Origin: Dactylosporangium aurantiacum
GTDB lineage: Bacteria; Actinomycetota; Actinomycetes; Mycobacteriales; Micromonosporaceae
Reading direction: 5' to 3'
DNA: 64,000 nt
Assembly (NCBI RefSeq): GCF_000716715.1
Contig: NZ_JNYJ01000002.1
Coordinates: forward strand, 62,001 to 126,000
In this document: piece by piece, positions 1 through 9,322 of the stretch
Layout of the letters: each line of letters opens with the position of its first letter
Numbering within the stretch: the stretch's first letter is position 1
Notes under the pieces: generated by a model
What the model saw: only the letters and a program-made list of their open reading frames with translations
Told to the model about the DNA's origin: nothing
The model's database searches: none
Program-made: the position numbers and the translations under genes

Positions 1-2
1 CC

Positions 3-617
3 GTCACCTCCGGCAGGACGAACGACCGGCCGTTCGTCGCGAAGGCGGTCGGCCAGGCCAAGGCCCCGGACCCGTACGACCGCGACGGCCGCAAGGCGAC
101 GCTGCTGGCGTTCCTGCCGCGCCAGGACGCCGACCCCACGCAGTGGCACGGCCGGTTCCTGACCGGCGCCAGCGCCTACCCGGACCCCGCGCACCCGACG
201 GTCGTCGCGCCGGACGGCGCCGGGTCCCTCGGCGAGTTCCTCGACGTGTACCCGACCCAGTGGGACGGCCTCGTGCAACTGCGCATCTACCTCGGCGTCC
301 CCGGTGAGGCGACCCTGACGTCGAGCTACGCGACCGCCGACATCAGGGTCAGCGGTGACCGGTGGACGGTCGTGCGCGCCGGCCGGGCCGGCGCCCTCGG
401 CGCGGCGGCGATGACGCTGCGGGAGGGCGGCGCCGACGTGCCGATCGAGGTACGCGTCGACGGCAGCCCGGCCCCGTCCCCGGCCGGCGGCGGTGGCGGC
501 CCCCTGCCGCGCACCGGCACCGACGTGACGACCCTCGCCGGCGCCGGGGCGCTGCTGGTCGCCGCCGGCGTCACCGCGGTCGTGCTCGGCCGCCGCCGCA
601 GGGCGGTGCGGGCATGA
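3..617 (+). CDS. LPXTG-anchored surface protein (5' end outside window)
   Basis: Open from the first bases in this frame with no start, so the N-terminus lies upstream. About 204 residues are visible. The C-terminus has a Pro/Gly-rich spacer, a sorting motif LPRTG (about residue 168 of the visible part), a hydrophobic segment and a run of Arg (GRRRRA), the classic sortase substrate layout. The visible ectodomain has no family I recognise. The stop overlaps the pstB start (ATGA), so it is co-translated with the phosphate transporter, which suggests a wall-attached role in phosphate acquisition; that role is inferred. Confidence 0.75.
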   Translation, partial: VTSGRTNDRPFVAKAVGQAKAPDPYDRDGRKATLLAFLPRQDADPTQWHGRFLTGASAYPDPAHPTVVAPDGAGSLGEFLDVYPTQWDGLVQLRIYLGVPGEATLTSSYATADIRVSGDRWTVVRAGRAGALGAAAMTLREGGADVPIEVRVDGSPAPSPAGGGGGPLPRTGTDVTTLAGAGALLVAAGVTAVVLGRRRRAVRA

Positions 618-1438
618 CCGCCACCTGGACCGACGAGACGACGGCGGCGCCGGGCGCGGCGCCGCTCGCGACGCTCGACGCGCGGGCGATCTCCGCCTGG
701 TTCGGCACCCGCAAGGTGCTCGACCGGGTGTCGCTGACCATGCGGGCGGGCCGGGTCACCGCGCTCATCGGGCCGTCCGGCTGCGGCAAGTCGACGTTCC
801 TGCGGATCCTCAACCGGATGCACGAGCTGGTGCCCTCGGCGCAGCTGGCCGGTGAGGTGCTGCTCGACGGCGTCGACATCTACGACACCGGCCGCCGGCT
901 CACCGACGCCCGCCGGCAGATCGGCATGGTGTTCCAGAAGCCGAACCCGTTCCCGACCATGAGCATCTACGACAACGTGGTCGCCGGGCTGAGGCTCACC
1001 GGCGTGAAGATCCGCCGCGCGGACAAGGACGCCCTGGTCGAGGAGTGCCTCATCAAGGGCGGCCTGTGGCGGGAGGTCAAGGACCGGCTGCGCTCGCCCG
1101 GCGGCGCGCTGTCCGGCGGCCAGCAGCAGCGGCTGTGCATCGCCCGGTCCCTCGCGATCCGGCCGCGGGTGCTGCTCATGGACGAGCCGTGCTCCGCGCT
1201 GGACCCGACCTCCACCCGGGTCATCGAGGAGACGATCGCCGAGCTCGCCGCCGAGGTCACGATCGTCATCGTCACCCACAACATGCAGCAGGCGCACCGC
1301 GTCTCGCAGCAGTGCGCGTTCTTCCTCGCGGAGAACGGCGCGCCCGGCGCGATCGTGGAGAGCGGCGACACCGGGCAGATGTTCGGTGCCCCCGTCGACC
1401 AGCGCACCGCCGACTACGTCAACGGGCGGTTCGGATGA
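614..1438 (+). CDS. pstB: Phosphate ABC transporter ATP-binding protein PstB
   Basis: 274 aa. ATPase subunit that powers high-affinity phosphate import with PstC and PstA at the inner face of the membrane. Walker A GPSGCGKST is near residue 53, the PstB-type stretch FQKPNPFP follows, then signature LSGGQQQR, Walker B LLMDEP and the switch His in VTHNMQQA. The length is close to the usual 250-270 aa. The start is chosen because its ATG overlaps the upstream TGA as ATGA; the stop likewise overlaps pstC. It lies second in a phosphate operon that shows no phoU. Confidence 0.96.
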   Translation: MTATWTDETTAAPGAAPLATLDARAISAWFGTRKVLDRVSLTMRAGRVTALIGPSGCGKSTFLRILNRMHELVPSAQLAGEVLLDGVDIYDTGRRLTDARRQIGMVFQKPNPFPTMSIYDNVVAGLRLTGVKIRRADKDALVEECLIKGGLWREVKDRLRSPGGALSGGQQQRLCIARSLAIRPRVLLMDEPCSALDPTSTRVIEETIAELAAEVTIVIVTHNMQQAHRVSQQCAFFLAENGAPGAIVESGDTGQMFGAPVDQRTADYVNGRFG

Positions 1439-2439
1439 GCACCGTCCCGCTGCCCGCCGTCGACGGGGACCGGCCGCGCCCGCTCGCCTCCGCCCGCTCG
1501 CTGCCGGACCGGATCTTCCGGGGCGGGTCGCGGGGCGTCGCCGTCCTGGTCACCGTCATCTTCGGCGCGATCGGCTTCTTCCTGGCGCTGCAGGCGGTGC
1601 CGACGCTGGAGCACTACGGGTGGGCGTTCTTCACCGAGAACGACTGGCTGCCGGAGCGCGACACCGTCGGCATGTCCGCGGTCCTGCTCGGCACGCTCCT
1701 GGTCAGCCTCATCGCGATATTCACCGCGTTCCCGCTCGCCCTGTCGTGCGCGCTGTACATCACCGAGTACGCCACGCCGGGCCTGCGCAAGTCGCTGGTG
1801 GCGATGGTCGACCTGATGGCGGCGGTGCCGAGCATCATCTACGGGCTGTGGGGCGTCTTCCTGTTCGGCCCGCGGCTGATCCCGGTCGCCCACTGGCTGC
1901 ACCAGAACCTCGGGTTCATCCCGTTCTTCGAGGTGCGCACCGACCCGGACGCGCCGGTCTGGGCGCAGTCGCAGTACACCCAGTCGGCGTTCACCGCCGG
2001 GCTGGTCGTGGCGATGATGGTCATCCCGATCGCGTCCGCGGTGATGCAGGACGTGTTCGCGCAGGCGCCGGTCGGGGAGCGGGAGGCGGCCCTCGCGCTC
2101 GGCGCGACCCGCTGGGGCATGATCCGCACCGTCGTGCTGCCGTTCGGCCGGGGCGGGATCGTCGGCGGCACGATGCTCGGCCTCGGCCGGGCGCTCGGCG
2201 AGACCGTCGCCGTGCTGATGACCATCAGCTTCGCGTTCGACCTCAAGGTCCGGGTGCTGGAGAACGGCACGATCACCGTGTCGTCCCTCATCGCCAACCG
2301 CTTCGGCGAGGCGACCTCGGCCCAGCTCGCGGCGCTGCTCGCGGCGGGTTTCGTCCTGTTCGTCATCACCGTGGTCGTCAACACGATCGCCGCGGTTATC
2401 GTCAGCCGCGGCCGCAGCGGCGCGGCCACCGAGATCTGA
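1435..2439 (+). CDS. pstC: Phosphate ABC transporter permease PstC
   Basis: 334 aa, integral membrane permease of the Pst system. After a cytoplasmic N-terminus the first helix lies near residues 33-55. Several more helices follow, and the EAA-type loop contains EREAALALGATRWGMI, which contacts the ATPase. A periplasmic-side loop follows IPVAHWLHQN. The ATG overlaps the pstB TGA. PstC and PstA are distinguished here by order and by the long ectoplasmic loop after the third helix, typical of PstC. About 16 bp separate it from pstA, with an AGGAGGGG ribosome site between. Confidence 0.94.
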   Translation: MSTVPLPAVDGDRPRPLASARSLPDRIFRGGSRGVAVLVTVIFGAIGFFLALQAVPTLEHYGWAFFTENDWLPERDTVGMSAVLLGTLLVSLIAIFTAFPLALSCALYITEYATPGLRKSLVAMVDLMAAVPSIIYGLWGVFLFGPRLIPVAHWLHQNLGFIPFFEVRTDPDAPVWAQSQYTQSAFTAGLVVAMMVIPIASAVMQDVFAQAPVGEREAALALGATRWGMIRTVVLPFGRGGIVGGTMLGLGRALGETVAVLMTISFAFDLKVRVLENGTITVSSLIANRFGEATSAQLAALLAAGFVLFVITVVVNTIAAVIVSRGRSGAATEI

Positions 2440-2455
2440 CCCGCAGGAGGGGAGT

Positions 2456-3556
2456 GTGACCATGAAGGGCACCACCGCCGTGCGCCCCACGCCGGTCCGG
2501 CCGGCGCCGGAGCGGCCCGCCGTCGAGCGCCCCCGCCGGCTGCGGGCGCGCACGCTCGACGACAAGCTCAGCCTCTTCGGCGCCGCCGCCGGGTCGCTCG
2601 CGCTGACCTGGGTCCTGTACGGCAAGCTCCTGCCGTTCTCGGGGCTCCTCGGCTTCGTCATCGTCTGGTACGTCGTGTTCCTGCTGATGTACGCGACGGT
2701 CACCAGCATGTCGAGCCCGCGACCCGTGGTCGTGGACCGGCTGGCCGGCGCCATGGTGCAGGCGGGCGCGGCGGTCGTCGCCGTGGCGCTGCTGTCCACC
2801 GTGCTCTACACGTTCATCCGCGGCGTGCCGGTGGCGTTCCACCTGAACTTCCTGACCACGGACATGAGCGGCGTGCGGCCGACCGCGCCGCTGGACGAGG
2901 GCGGCATCCTGCACGCGCTCGTCGGCTCGCTCATCGAGGTCGGCATCGCGCTGGTGATCTCGCTGCCGCTGGGCCTGGTGACCGCGGTCTACATGGTCGA
3001 GGTCGGCGGCCGGCTGTCGCGGTTCGTGCGGACGGTCATCGAGGCGATGACCGCGGTCCCCGACATCCTCGCCGGCCTGTTCGTCTACACCACGCTCGTG
3101 GTCGCCTTCGGGTTCCCGAAGTCCGGCCTCGCGGCGGGCCTGGCGATCGCGGTGACCATGGTGCCGATCATCGCCCGGACCTCCGACGTGGTGCTGCGGG
3201 TGGTCCCCGGCGGTCTGCGTGAGGCGGGTCTGGCGCTGGGGGCGTCGCAGTGGCAGGTGGTCCGGCACGTCGTGCTGCCGACGGCCCGCCCGGGCCTGGC
3301 CACCGCCGTCATCCTCGGCGTCGCCCGCGGCATCGGCGAGACGGCGCCGGTGCTGATCGTCTCGGGCGCCTCGACGTTCCTCAACTTCAACCCCGTCGAG
3401 AACACCATGAACTCGCTGCCGCTGTACATCTTCGTCGGTGTCCGCAGCGGCCAGCCGGCGTTCATCGACCGCGGGTTCGGCGCCGCGGCCGTCCTGCTCC
3501 TGGTGGTGCTCATCCTCTTCGCCCTGGCCCGCTGGCTCGCCCGGCCGAAGGTGTGA
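2456..3556 (+). CDS. pstA: Phosphate ABC transporter permease PstA
   Basis: 366 aa, second permease of the Pst complex. The EAA loop (GLREAGLALGASQWQVVRHV) and the following ARGIGETAPVL segment are typical of PstA. The protein is longer than usual (about 280-300 aa) because of an extra N-terminal part with about two membrane helices and a Pro/Arg-rich cytoplasmic start. GTG at 2456 is preferred over ATG at 2462, because AGGAGG ends 5 nt before the GTG. It follows pstC in one transcription unit. Confidence 0.93.
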   Translation: MTMKGTTAVRPTPVRPAPERPAVERPRRLRARTLDDKLSLFGAAAGSLALTWVLYGKLLPFSGLLGFVIVWYVVFLLMYATVTSMSSPRPVVVDRLAGAMVQAGAAVVAVALLSTVLYTFIRGVPVAFHLNFLTTDMSGVRPTAPLDEGGILHALVGSLIEVGIALVISLPLGLVTAVYMVEVGGRLSRFVRTVIEAMTAVPDILAGLFVYTTLVVAFGFPKSGLAAGLAIAVTMVPIIARTSDVVLRVVPGGLREAGLALGASQWQVVRHVVLPTARPGLATAVILGVARGIGETAPVLIVSGASTFLNFNPVENTMNSLPLYIFVGVRSGQPAFIDRGFGAAAVLLLVVLILFALARWLARPKV

Positions 3557-3618
3557 GCCCGATGCGACCGACCACCGAACGCCACGTACAACGTCACAGA
3601 ATTGGACGAGGAACCATC

Positions 3619-5277
3619 GTGCAGACTCCCGCCACCGCCGGCCGGCGGACCGCCGTCGTGGCCGTGCTGGCGCTGGTCCTGAGCCTGGTCGCGCCGGCGG
3701 GCCCGGCCGCGGCCGCCGGCCACGCCCGCATCACCGGCACCGGGTCGTCCTGGAGCGCCAACGCCATCACCCAGTGGGTGGCCGACGTGCGCAAGCAGAA
3801 CCTGCAGGTCGACTTCACCGCGACCGGCTCGGCGACCGGCCGCAAGGACTTCGCCGCGGTCGCCAACGACTTCGCCGTCTCCGACATCGGCTTCCGCGGC
3901 AAGGACCCGACGACCGGGCAGCGCGACGACGCGCAGGGCCGGGCGTTCGCCTACCTGCCGATCGTCGCCGGCGGCACCTCGTTCGTCTACCAGGTCCGCG
4001 TCGGCGGCCAGCTGGTGCGCAACCTGCGGCTGTCCGGGCTCACCCTCGCCAAGATCTTCCTCGGCCAGATCACCGACTGGAGCGACGCGCAGATCACCGC
4101 CGACAACAACGGCCGGAAGCTGCCGTCGCTGCCGATCATCGTGGTGGTGCACTCCGAAGGCTCCGGCTCCACCGCGCAGTTCACCTCGTACCTCGCCAGG
4201 CAGTACCCGGACCTGTGGCGCACCTACAGCGGCTCGTCGGAGTTCACGGAGTACTTCCCGGCCACGCCCCGCAGCGGCAGTCGCAAGCCGGTCGTCTCGG
4301 TCAACGGCTCCGACTCGGTCATCAACACCGTCACGGCCGGCTCCAGCAACGGCGCCATCGGCTACGACGAGTACTCCTACGCCCTCGGCGCCGGCTACCC
4401 GGTCGTGGAGCTGGAGAACCAGGCCGGCTACTTCACCAAGCCGACCGACTTCAACGTCGCCGTCGCGCTGCGCGCCGCCGAGATCAACCTGGACAGGTCC
4501 GACCCGCTGACCTACCTGCTGCAGAAGCTCGACAAGGTGTACGTGAACCCGGACAAGCGCACGTACGCGATGTCGTCCTACTCGTACATGATCCTGCCGG
4601 TCGGCAACGACGCGAAGATGAACAGCGAGAAGCGCCAGACGCTGCTCGACTTCATGTCCTACTCGATCTGCACCGGGCAGGCCTCGATGGGCGTCGCCGG
4701 CTACTCGCCGCTGCCGCTCAACCTGGTGCAGGCGGGCTTCGAGCAGCTGAAGAAGCTCAAGGACATCGACCCGGCGGTCACCTTCTCCGCGCAGCCGGTC
4801 ACCACGTGCAACAACCCGACCTTCATCGCCAGCGACCCGAGCCGCAACCGGCTGGCGGAGATCGCGCCGAACCCGCCGGAGTGCGCGAAGCGGGGCAACG
4901 GCCCGTGCACGGGCAACGGCTCCCCGACCGGCTCCGGCGGCTCCGGCGGCACCGGCTCCGGCTCCGGCGGCGGCACCGGCTCCGGTGGCACCACCGGCGG
5001 CACCACCGGCGGCACCGCGGCCAACCCCTCGGCGTCCGGCGCCGCGACGGCCGGTGCGCAGATCGACCCCGACACCGGCGAGGTCGTCAGCGGCGGCGCC
5101 GGCGGCGGCGCGGGCGGCGACGTCAACGCCGTCGGCGTCCCCAACGACCTGGCGGCGTTCCGGACGGGCAAGCACATGAAGGTGCTCGGCCCGGCCGCGG
5201 CCCTGCTGGTGCTGTTCGTCGTGTTCGGCCCCGCGCTCTTCGGTCGCTGGCTGCGCCGCCGCCGGGAGGAGTCGTGA
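3619..5277 (+). CDS. pstS: Membrane-anchored phosphate-binding protein PstS
   Basis: 552 aa. Extracellular phosphate receptor for PstCAB. A signal peptide (residues 1-about 35, ending AAAAGHA) precedes a periplasmic-binding fold with the phosphate-loop stretch GTGSSWSANAI near residue 42 and GSGSTAQF further on. Unlike usual PstS (about 350 aa, lipoprotein or soluble), it ends with a Gly/Ser/Thr-rich linker (about residues 430-510), a single membrane helix and RRRR, so it is tethered by its C-terminus. GTG at 3619 follows GAGGA; an alternative ATG at 3562 would add 19 residues before the signal peptide. Its GTGA stop is the left end of an 89-bp repeat. Confidence 0.9.
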   Translation: MQTPATAGRRTAVVAVLALVLSLVAPAGPAAAAGHARITGTGSSWSANAITQWVADVRKQNLQVDFTATGSATGRKDFAAVANDFAVSDIGFRGKDPTTGQRDDAQGRAFAYLPIVAGGTSFVYQVRVGGQLVRNLRLSGLTLAKIFLGQITDWSDAQITADNNGRKLPSLPIIVVVHSEGSGSTAQFTSYLARQYPDLWRTYSGSSEFTEYFPATPRSGSRKPVVSVNGSDSVINTVTAGSSNGAIGYDEYSYALGAGYPVVELENQAGYFTKPTDFNVAVALRAAEINLDRSDPLTYLLQKLDKVYVNPDKRTYAMSSYSYMILPVGNDAKMNSEKRQTLLDFMSYSICTGQASMGVAGYSPLPLNLVQAGFEQLKKLKDIDPAVTFSAQPVTTCNNPTFIASDPSRNRLAEIAPNPPECAKRGNGPCTGNGSPTGSGGSGGTGSGSGGGTGSGGTTGGTTGGTAANPSASGAATAGAQIDPDTGEVVSGGAGGGAGGDVNAVGVPNDLAAFRTGKHMKVLGPAAALLVLFVVFGPALFGRWLRRRREES

Positions 5278-5365
5278 GCGGGCCGGAGCGTAGCGGAGGG
5301 CTGCGAACCATTGGCTCAGGGTGGGGTTCACGCCGGCGCCGGAGCGCAGCGGAGGTGGCGGCGTG
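5274..5365 (+). repeat. 89-bp junction repeat, copy 1
   Basis: Runs from the GTGA stop of pstS to the GTG start of the next gene, exactly 89 bp from G to G. It carries two direct half-motifs, GGAGCGTAGCGGAGG near the left and GGAGCGCAGCGGAGG near the right. The right one supplies the ribosome binding site (GGAGGTG, 5 nt before GTG). It is homologous to the elements at 15217, 49892 and 49981. Confidence 0.85.
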
Positions 5366-8152
5366 AACCGCCGCCGGGTCGCCGCCTTCGTCGTGGTCCT
5401 CGTCTGCGCCGGGCTGGTCGTGCCCGGGTCCGGGTTCTCGGCGCCGTCCGACGAGCCGGAGCCCGAGTTCACCGGGTCCAGGACGATGGCCCGCACGCAC
5501 GTGGACGCCGACGGCACACGGACCACCGTGGACCAGCGCACCGTCACCGCGACCGTCAGCCAGACCAGCAACCTGCGCAACCGGCAGCAGATCCGGGTGA
5601 GCTGGACCGGCGCGCACCCGACGCTCGCCACCTCCAGCAACCCCAACAGCGTCCAGGCCCCGCTGCAGGAGTACCCGGTCGTCGTCATGCAGTGCCGGGG
5701 CGCCGACACCGCCGAGCAGCCGCTGGACCCCGCGACCTGCTGGACGCAGAGCGTCGAGGAGCGCCGCTACACCGACCCGACGCTGCAGTTCCCGCCGTGG
5801 CGGCTCGACCTGTACGAGAGCCCGGCCAACCGCAGGGCGAGCGTCGGCGTACCGGCGTCGGTGCCGCAGACCTGCGACCTGTCCGACGTCACGCTGCCGT
5901 CGCGGTTCGTGCCGTTCACCGGGCCACCGCCGCAGCACGTCGTGTACTACCCGCTGAACCGGCGGGAGAACGTGTCCTGCGGCCCGGTCCTCGCCCCCGA
6001 CATGGTCAACGTCGAGGACAAGGACGCCACCCCGAGCAACACCACCTTCGCCGCCAGCAACAAGGACGGCGCCGGCAGCATCAAGTTCGTGGTCACCACC
6101 GACGAGTACAACCAGTCGTTGGGCTGCTCGATGACCGTCGTGTGCTCCCTGGTCGTGCTGCCCGTCATCGGCATCAGCTGCGACCTGCAGGCGGCCGGCC
6201 TGCCCGCCGCCGACCGGCCGACGCCCGTGGACGTGCGGTTCTCCGGGGAGAAGTGCAGGAAGTCCGGCCGCAAGGGCGTGGGGGAGTTCTACGACAACAA
6301 CGACCCCGACCAGGTCGACGTGGCGGTGACCGCGAAGTTCTGGTGGAGTGCGTCCAACTGGCGCAACCGGATCACGGTGCCGCTGAGCTTCGGGCCGCCG
6401 GGGAACCTGTGCGACCTCGCCGACGCCAGCACGCCGGTGGACCTGTTCGGCTCGGAGCTGATGATCCAGGCGACCGACCAGTGGTCGACGGCGTTCTGCA
6501 CCGACCCGAGCCGCTTCAAGTTCCGCCACGTGCGGCTCGGCGAGCCGCAGGCCAAGTCCGCGCTGGTCGCCAGCGGCGCCAAGGCGGCGCTGGTCAGCAG
6601 CCCGCCGGCCGAGCCGTACCCGATACCGACGGTGAGCGCGCCGATCGCCGTGACCGGCTTCGCGATCAGCTACGTCATGGACGACGCGCAGGGCAACGAG
6701 TACAAGGACCTCAAGCTCAACGCGCGGCTGCTGGCGAAGATGCTCAGCGAGTCGTACCCGACGAAGAGCGACCTGCGCGGCGCCTACGGCACGGCACCGG
6801 ACAACGACCCGTACCGGGCGCTGGCCGGCAATCCGCTGACGGTGTCGCTGGATCCGGAGTTCAAGGCGCTCAACCCGGCCGTCGGCGACGCGTTCGCCAG
6901 CGTGCTGAGCTCCTCGGCGCTGCTGGCGCTGTCCGGCAACTCCGACGTCATGTACGCGCTGTCGGCCTACATCAACGCCGACCCGGAGGCGCGGGCCTTC
7001 CTCGACGGCACGCCGGACCCGTGGAAGATGGTGGTGAACCCGCGGTACAAGGGCATCCAGCTGCCGAGGACGAGCTGGCCGCTGCTGGACTCCTTCGTCT
7101 CCGAGGACTTCACCCCCTACACCGGCTGCTCGGAGCCGGAGTTCACCGACGGCCTGGCGCAGATCCCGTACCTGCCGCTGCTGTCCGCGCCGGTGCAGGA
7201 CCTGGGCAACATCGCCCAGCGGGTGCAGTACGCCCTGTCCAACGCCCACGTCAACTGCGTGCTGCTGCGCGACGAGGGCGGCCTGCCGATCGGCGTCAAC
7301 ATGGGCGCGATCGGCCGGCAGGAGTTCCGCGGCCGCTTCATGCTCGGCGTGACCAGCCTCGCCGACGCGGAGTTCTTCCAGCTCAACACGGCCGCCCTGC
7401 AGTCGCGCTCGACGGTGCCGGCGGGTGAGCGGTTCACCGGGCGGCAGGGGCGCACGTTCGTCGAGCCGACCGAGGACTCGATGCGGCTGGCGATGACGTT
7501 CGCCAAGCAGGACGCGGCGACGAACACCTGGCTGATGCAGTACGACAAGCTGGTCGGCGCCGACGCCGCGGGCGCCTACCCGGGCACGCTGCCCGTCTAC
7601 GCCACGATCCCGACCAGGGACATCGGCGCGCAGGACGGCGCGAAGCTCGCCCAGCTGCTGCGCTTCGCCGCCGGCGACGGGCAGGTCCAGGGGCTCGGCA
7701 ACGGCCAGCTGCCGCCCGGGTACCTGCCGATGACCGCCGGCAACGGGCTGGGTGACTTCGTCGCCTACACGCTGCGCGCCGCCGACGCGGTGCAGGCGCA
7801 GGCCGGCACCGTGCCGCTGATCGGCGGCGGCAATGCGGCCCCGACGCCGACCCCGACGACGGGCGGCACGTCCGGCGGCTCCGGCTCCGGCTCCGGCTCC
7901 GGCAGCGGCACCGGCGGCGGTGGTGCCACCGTGCCGGCCACCGGCTCGCGGCCGTCCGGCGCGGCGCCGTCGACGCCGGCCTCCGCGGCGCCCCCGGCGG
8001 CGCAGCGTCCGGCCGGGTTCACCGCCGGGCTGTCCTCGGCCCTGGCGGCGTGGGCGCTGCCGGTCGCCGTGATGATCGCGCTGGCGGCCCTGCTGATCGG
8101 CTCGGTCACCCGGGTGGTGACGTTCGTCGTGACCTGGTGGAAGGCGACATGA
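5363..8152 (+). CDS. Large secreted, C-terminally anchored PstS-like exoprotein
   Basis: 929 aa. A signal peptide covers about residues 1-28 (MNRRRVAAFVVVLVC...). A long extracellular region with several Cys follows, then a Gly/Ser-rich linker, a Pro/Ala stretch, a C-terminal membrane helix (ALPVAVMIALAALLIG) and a short tail. The middle part (near residues 435-475, GFAISYVMDDAQGN then LNARLLAKMLSESYP) resembles substrate-binding modules of PstS type, but overall I cannot assign a function. GTG at 5363 is taken as start, because an 89-bp repeat provides GGAGGTG just upstream and the signal peptide begins there. The stop overlaps the sortase-like gene (ATGA). An accessory phosphate-binding or surface role is inferred from context. 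Confidence 0.75.
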   Translation: MNRRRVAAFVVVLVCAGLVVPGSGFSAPSDEPEPEFTGSRTMARTHVDADGTRTTVDQRTVTATVSQTSNLRNRQQIRVSWTGAHPTLATSSNPNSVQAPLQEYPVVVMQCRGADTAEQPLDPATCWTQSVEERRYTDPTLQFPPWRLDLYESPANRRASVGVPASVPQTCDLSDVTLPSRFVPFTGPPPQHVVYYPLNRRENVSCGPVLAPDMVNVEDKDATPSNTTFAASNKDGAGSIKFVVTTDEYNQSLGCSMTVVCSLVVLPVIGISCDLQAAGLPAADRPTPVDVRFSGEKCRKSGRKGVGEFYDNNDPDQVDVAVTAKFWWSASNWRNRITVPLSFGPPGNLCDLADASTPVDLFGSELMIQATDQWSTAFCTDPSRFKFRHVRLGEPQAKSALVASGAKAALVSSPPAEPYPIPTVSAPIAVTGFAISYVMDDAQGNEYKDLKLNARLLAKMLSESYPTKSDLRGAYGTAPDNDPYRALAGNPLTVSLDPEFKALNPAVGDAFASVLSSSALLALSGNSDVMYALSAYINADPEARAFLDGTPDPWKMVVNPRYKGIQLPRTSWPLLDSFVSEDFTPYTGCSEPEFTDGLAQIPYLPLLSAPVQDLGNIAQRVQYALSNAHVNCVLLRDEGGLPIGVNMGAIGRQEFRGRFMLGVTSLADAEFFQLNTAALQSRSTVPAGERFTGRQGRTFVEPTEDSMRLAMTFAKQDAATNTWLMQYDKLVGADAAGAYPGTLPVYATIPTRDIGAQDGAKLAQLLRFAAGDGQVQGLGNGQLPPGYLPMTAGNGLGDFVAYTLRAADAVQAQAGTVPLIGGGNAAPTPTPTTGGTSGGSGSGSGSGSGTGGGGATVPATGSRPSGAAPSTPASAAPPAAQRPAGFTAGLSSALAAWALPVAVMIALAALLIGSVTRVVTFVVTWWKAT

Positions 8153-9156
8153 CCGCATCGGTGAAGCCCGGCCCGCGGCACCTGGCCGGCGACGAGCTCG
8201 ACGACCTCGACGACCTCGTCGACCCGGACGATCCGGACGGCCCCGACGGCCCGGACGGCTTCGACGACCTGGACGACTTCGCCGACCCGGAGCCGGTCCG
8301 GCTGACGAGGATTCCGGTGCCGGCCCCGGTCGCGGTGGTCGTGCGGTCGCTGTTGACGCTGGCGCTGCTGGCCGGCTGGCTCGTCGCGTACGCGCTGTGG
8401 GTCAGCGCCGTGCAGCAGGCCCGCACACAGCACGAGCTGTACGGCGAGCTGCGGGAGAAGGTGGCCCTGGCCACCGCGCCGATCGGTGGCGACATCGACC
8501 CCGGCACCCCGGTCGCGGTGATCGAGGCGCCGGCGATCGGCCTGCGCCAGGTCGTCGTGGAGGGCACCAGCTCCGGGGTCATGCGCGCCGGCCCGGGCCA
8601 CCGCCGGGACACCGCGCTGCCCGGGCAGCCCGGCACGGCGGTCCTCTACGGCCACGCGGCCGCGTTCGGCGGCCCGTTCCGCCGGGTCACCGAGCTGCGG
8701 CCCGGCGACGAGATCACGGTCACCGGCGGTCTGGGGATCATGCGGTACGAGGTCACCGGCCTGCGCCGGGAGCGTGACCCGCTGCCGGCCCCCCTGACCG
8801 CCGGCGGTGCCCGGCTGACCCTGGTCACGGCGGAGGCCGACGGCTGGCGCAGCGGCTGGGCGCCGGACCGGGTGGTGTACGTCGACGCGACGCTGCGCGG
8901 CGGGGACCTCCAGCCGGGGCTGCCCGGCCGGCCGGCCACGGTGACGGTGGCGGAGAAGGCGCTGCAGGCCGACCCGGACGCCCTCGTGCCGCTGGTGTTC
9001 TGGCTGCAGCTGTTCGTGTTCGCGGCGCTGGGCACGACGTGGGCCCGGCAGCGCTGGGGCGGCCCGCAGGCCTGGTTCGTCGGCGGGCCGGTCCTCCTCG
9101 CGTGCCTGTGGGGGACCGTGGAGACGCTGTCGCTGTTCCTGCCGAACCTGTCATGA
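8149..9156 (+). CDS. Sortase-fold membrane protein lacking the catalytic Cys
   Basis: 335 aa. The N-terminus is very acidic (residues 15-50, many Asp). A membrane helix lies near 62-84, a class E-like sortase domain near 115-250, and two further helices at the C-terminus. The sortase His is present (LYGHAAAFGG, His169) and a candidate Arg sits in DRVVYV. At the position where active sortases have TLVTC this protein has TLVTA (Ala228, codon GCG at 8830); the only Cys in the protein lies in the last helix. So transpeptidase activity is unlikely. It overlaps the upstream exoprotein gene and sits in a locus with an LPRTG protein, so it may bind or present sorting signals rather than cut them. That function is inferred. 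Confidence 0.85.
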   Translation: MTASVKPGPRHLAGDELDDLDDLVDPDDPDGPDGPDGFDDLDDFADPEPVRLTRIPVPAPVAVVVRSLLTLALLAGWLVAYALWVSAVQQARTQHELYGELREKVALATAPIGGDIDPGTPVAVIEAPAIGLRQVVVEGTSSGVMRAGPGHRRDTALPGQPGTAVLYGHAAAFGGPFRRVTELRPGDEITVTGGLGIMRYEVTGLRRERDPLPAPLTAGGARLTLVTAEADGWRSGWAPDRVVYVDATLRGGDLQPGLPGRPATVTVAEKALQADPDALVPLVFWLQLFVFAALGTTWARQRWGGPQAWFVGGPVLLACLWGTVETLSLFLPNLS

Positions 9157-9322
9157 GCCCGCCGGCCGGATCGCCCGGCCGTTCGGTCACCGCCCGGCCA
9201 CGCATCGTCGGCAGGAGTGTGGCAGGCCGGCGGATCATGATGGACGGTTGTCCATATTCGTGACGGGATGATCGCTGCGGGTGATCGACGGTCGTTAGGA
9301 TCACGCCGGAGGTGGCCCGGCA

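Noticed and set aside
326..1297. Long antisense open frames throughout (for example 326-1297, 5123-8158, 11999-15166)
   Set aside because: They lie opposite clear genes, are Arg/Gly/Ala/Pro-rich low-complexity translations, and arise because GC-rich third positions remove stops in other frames.
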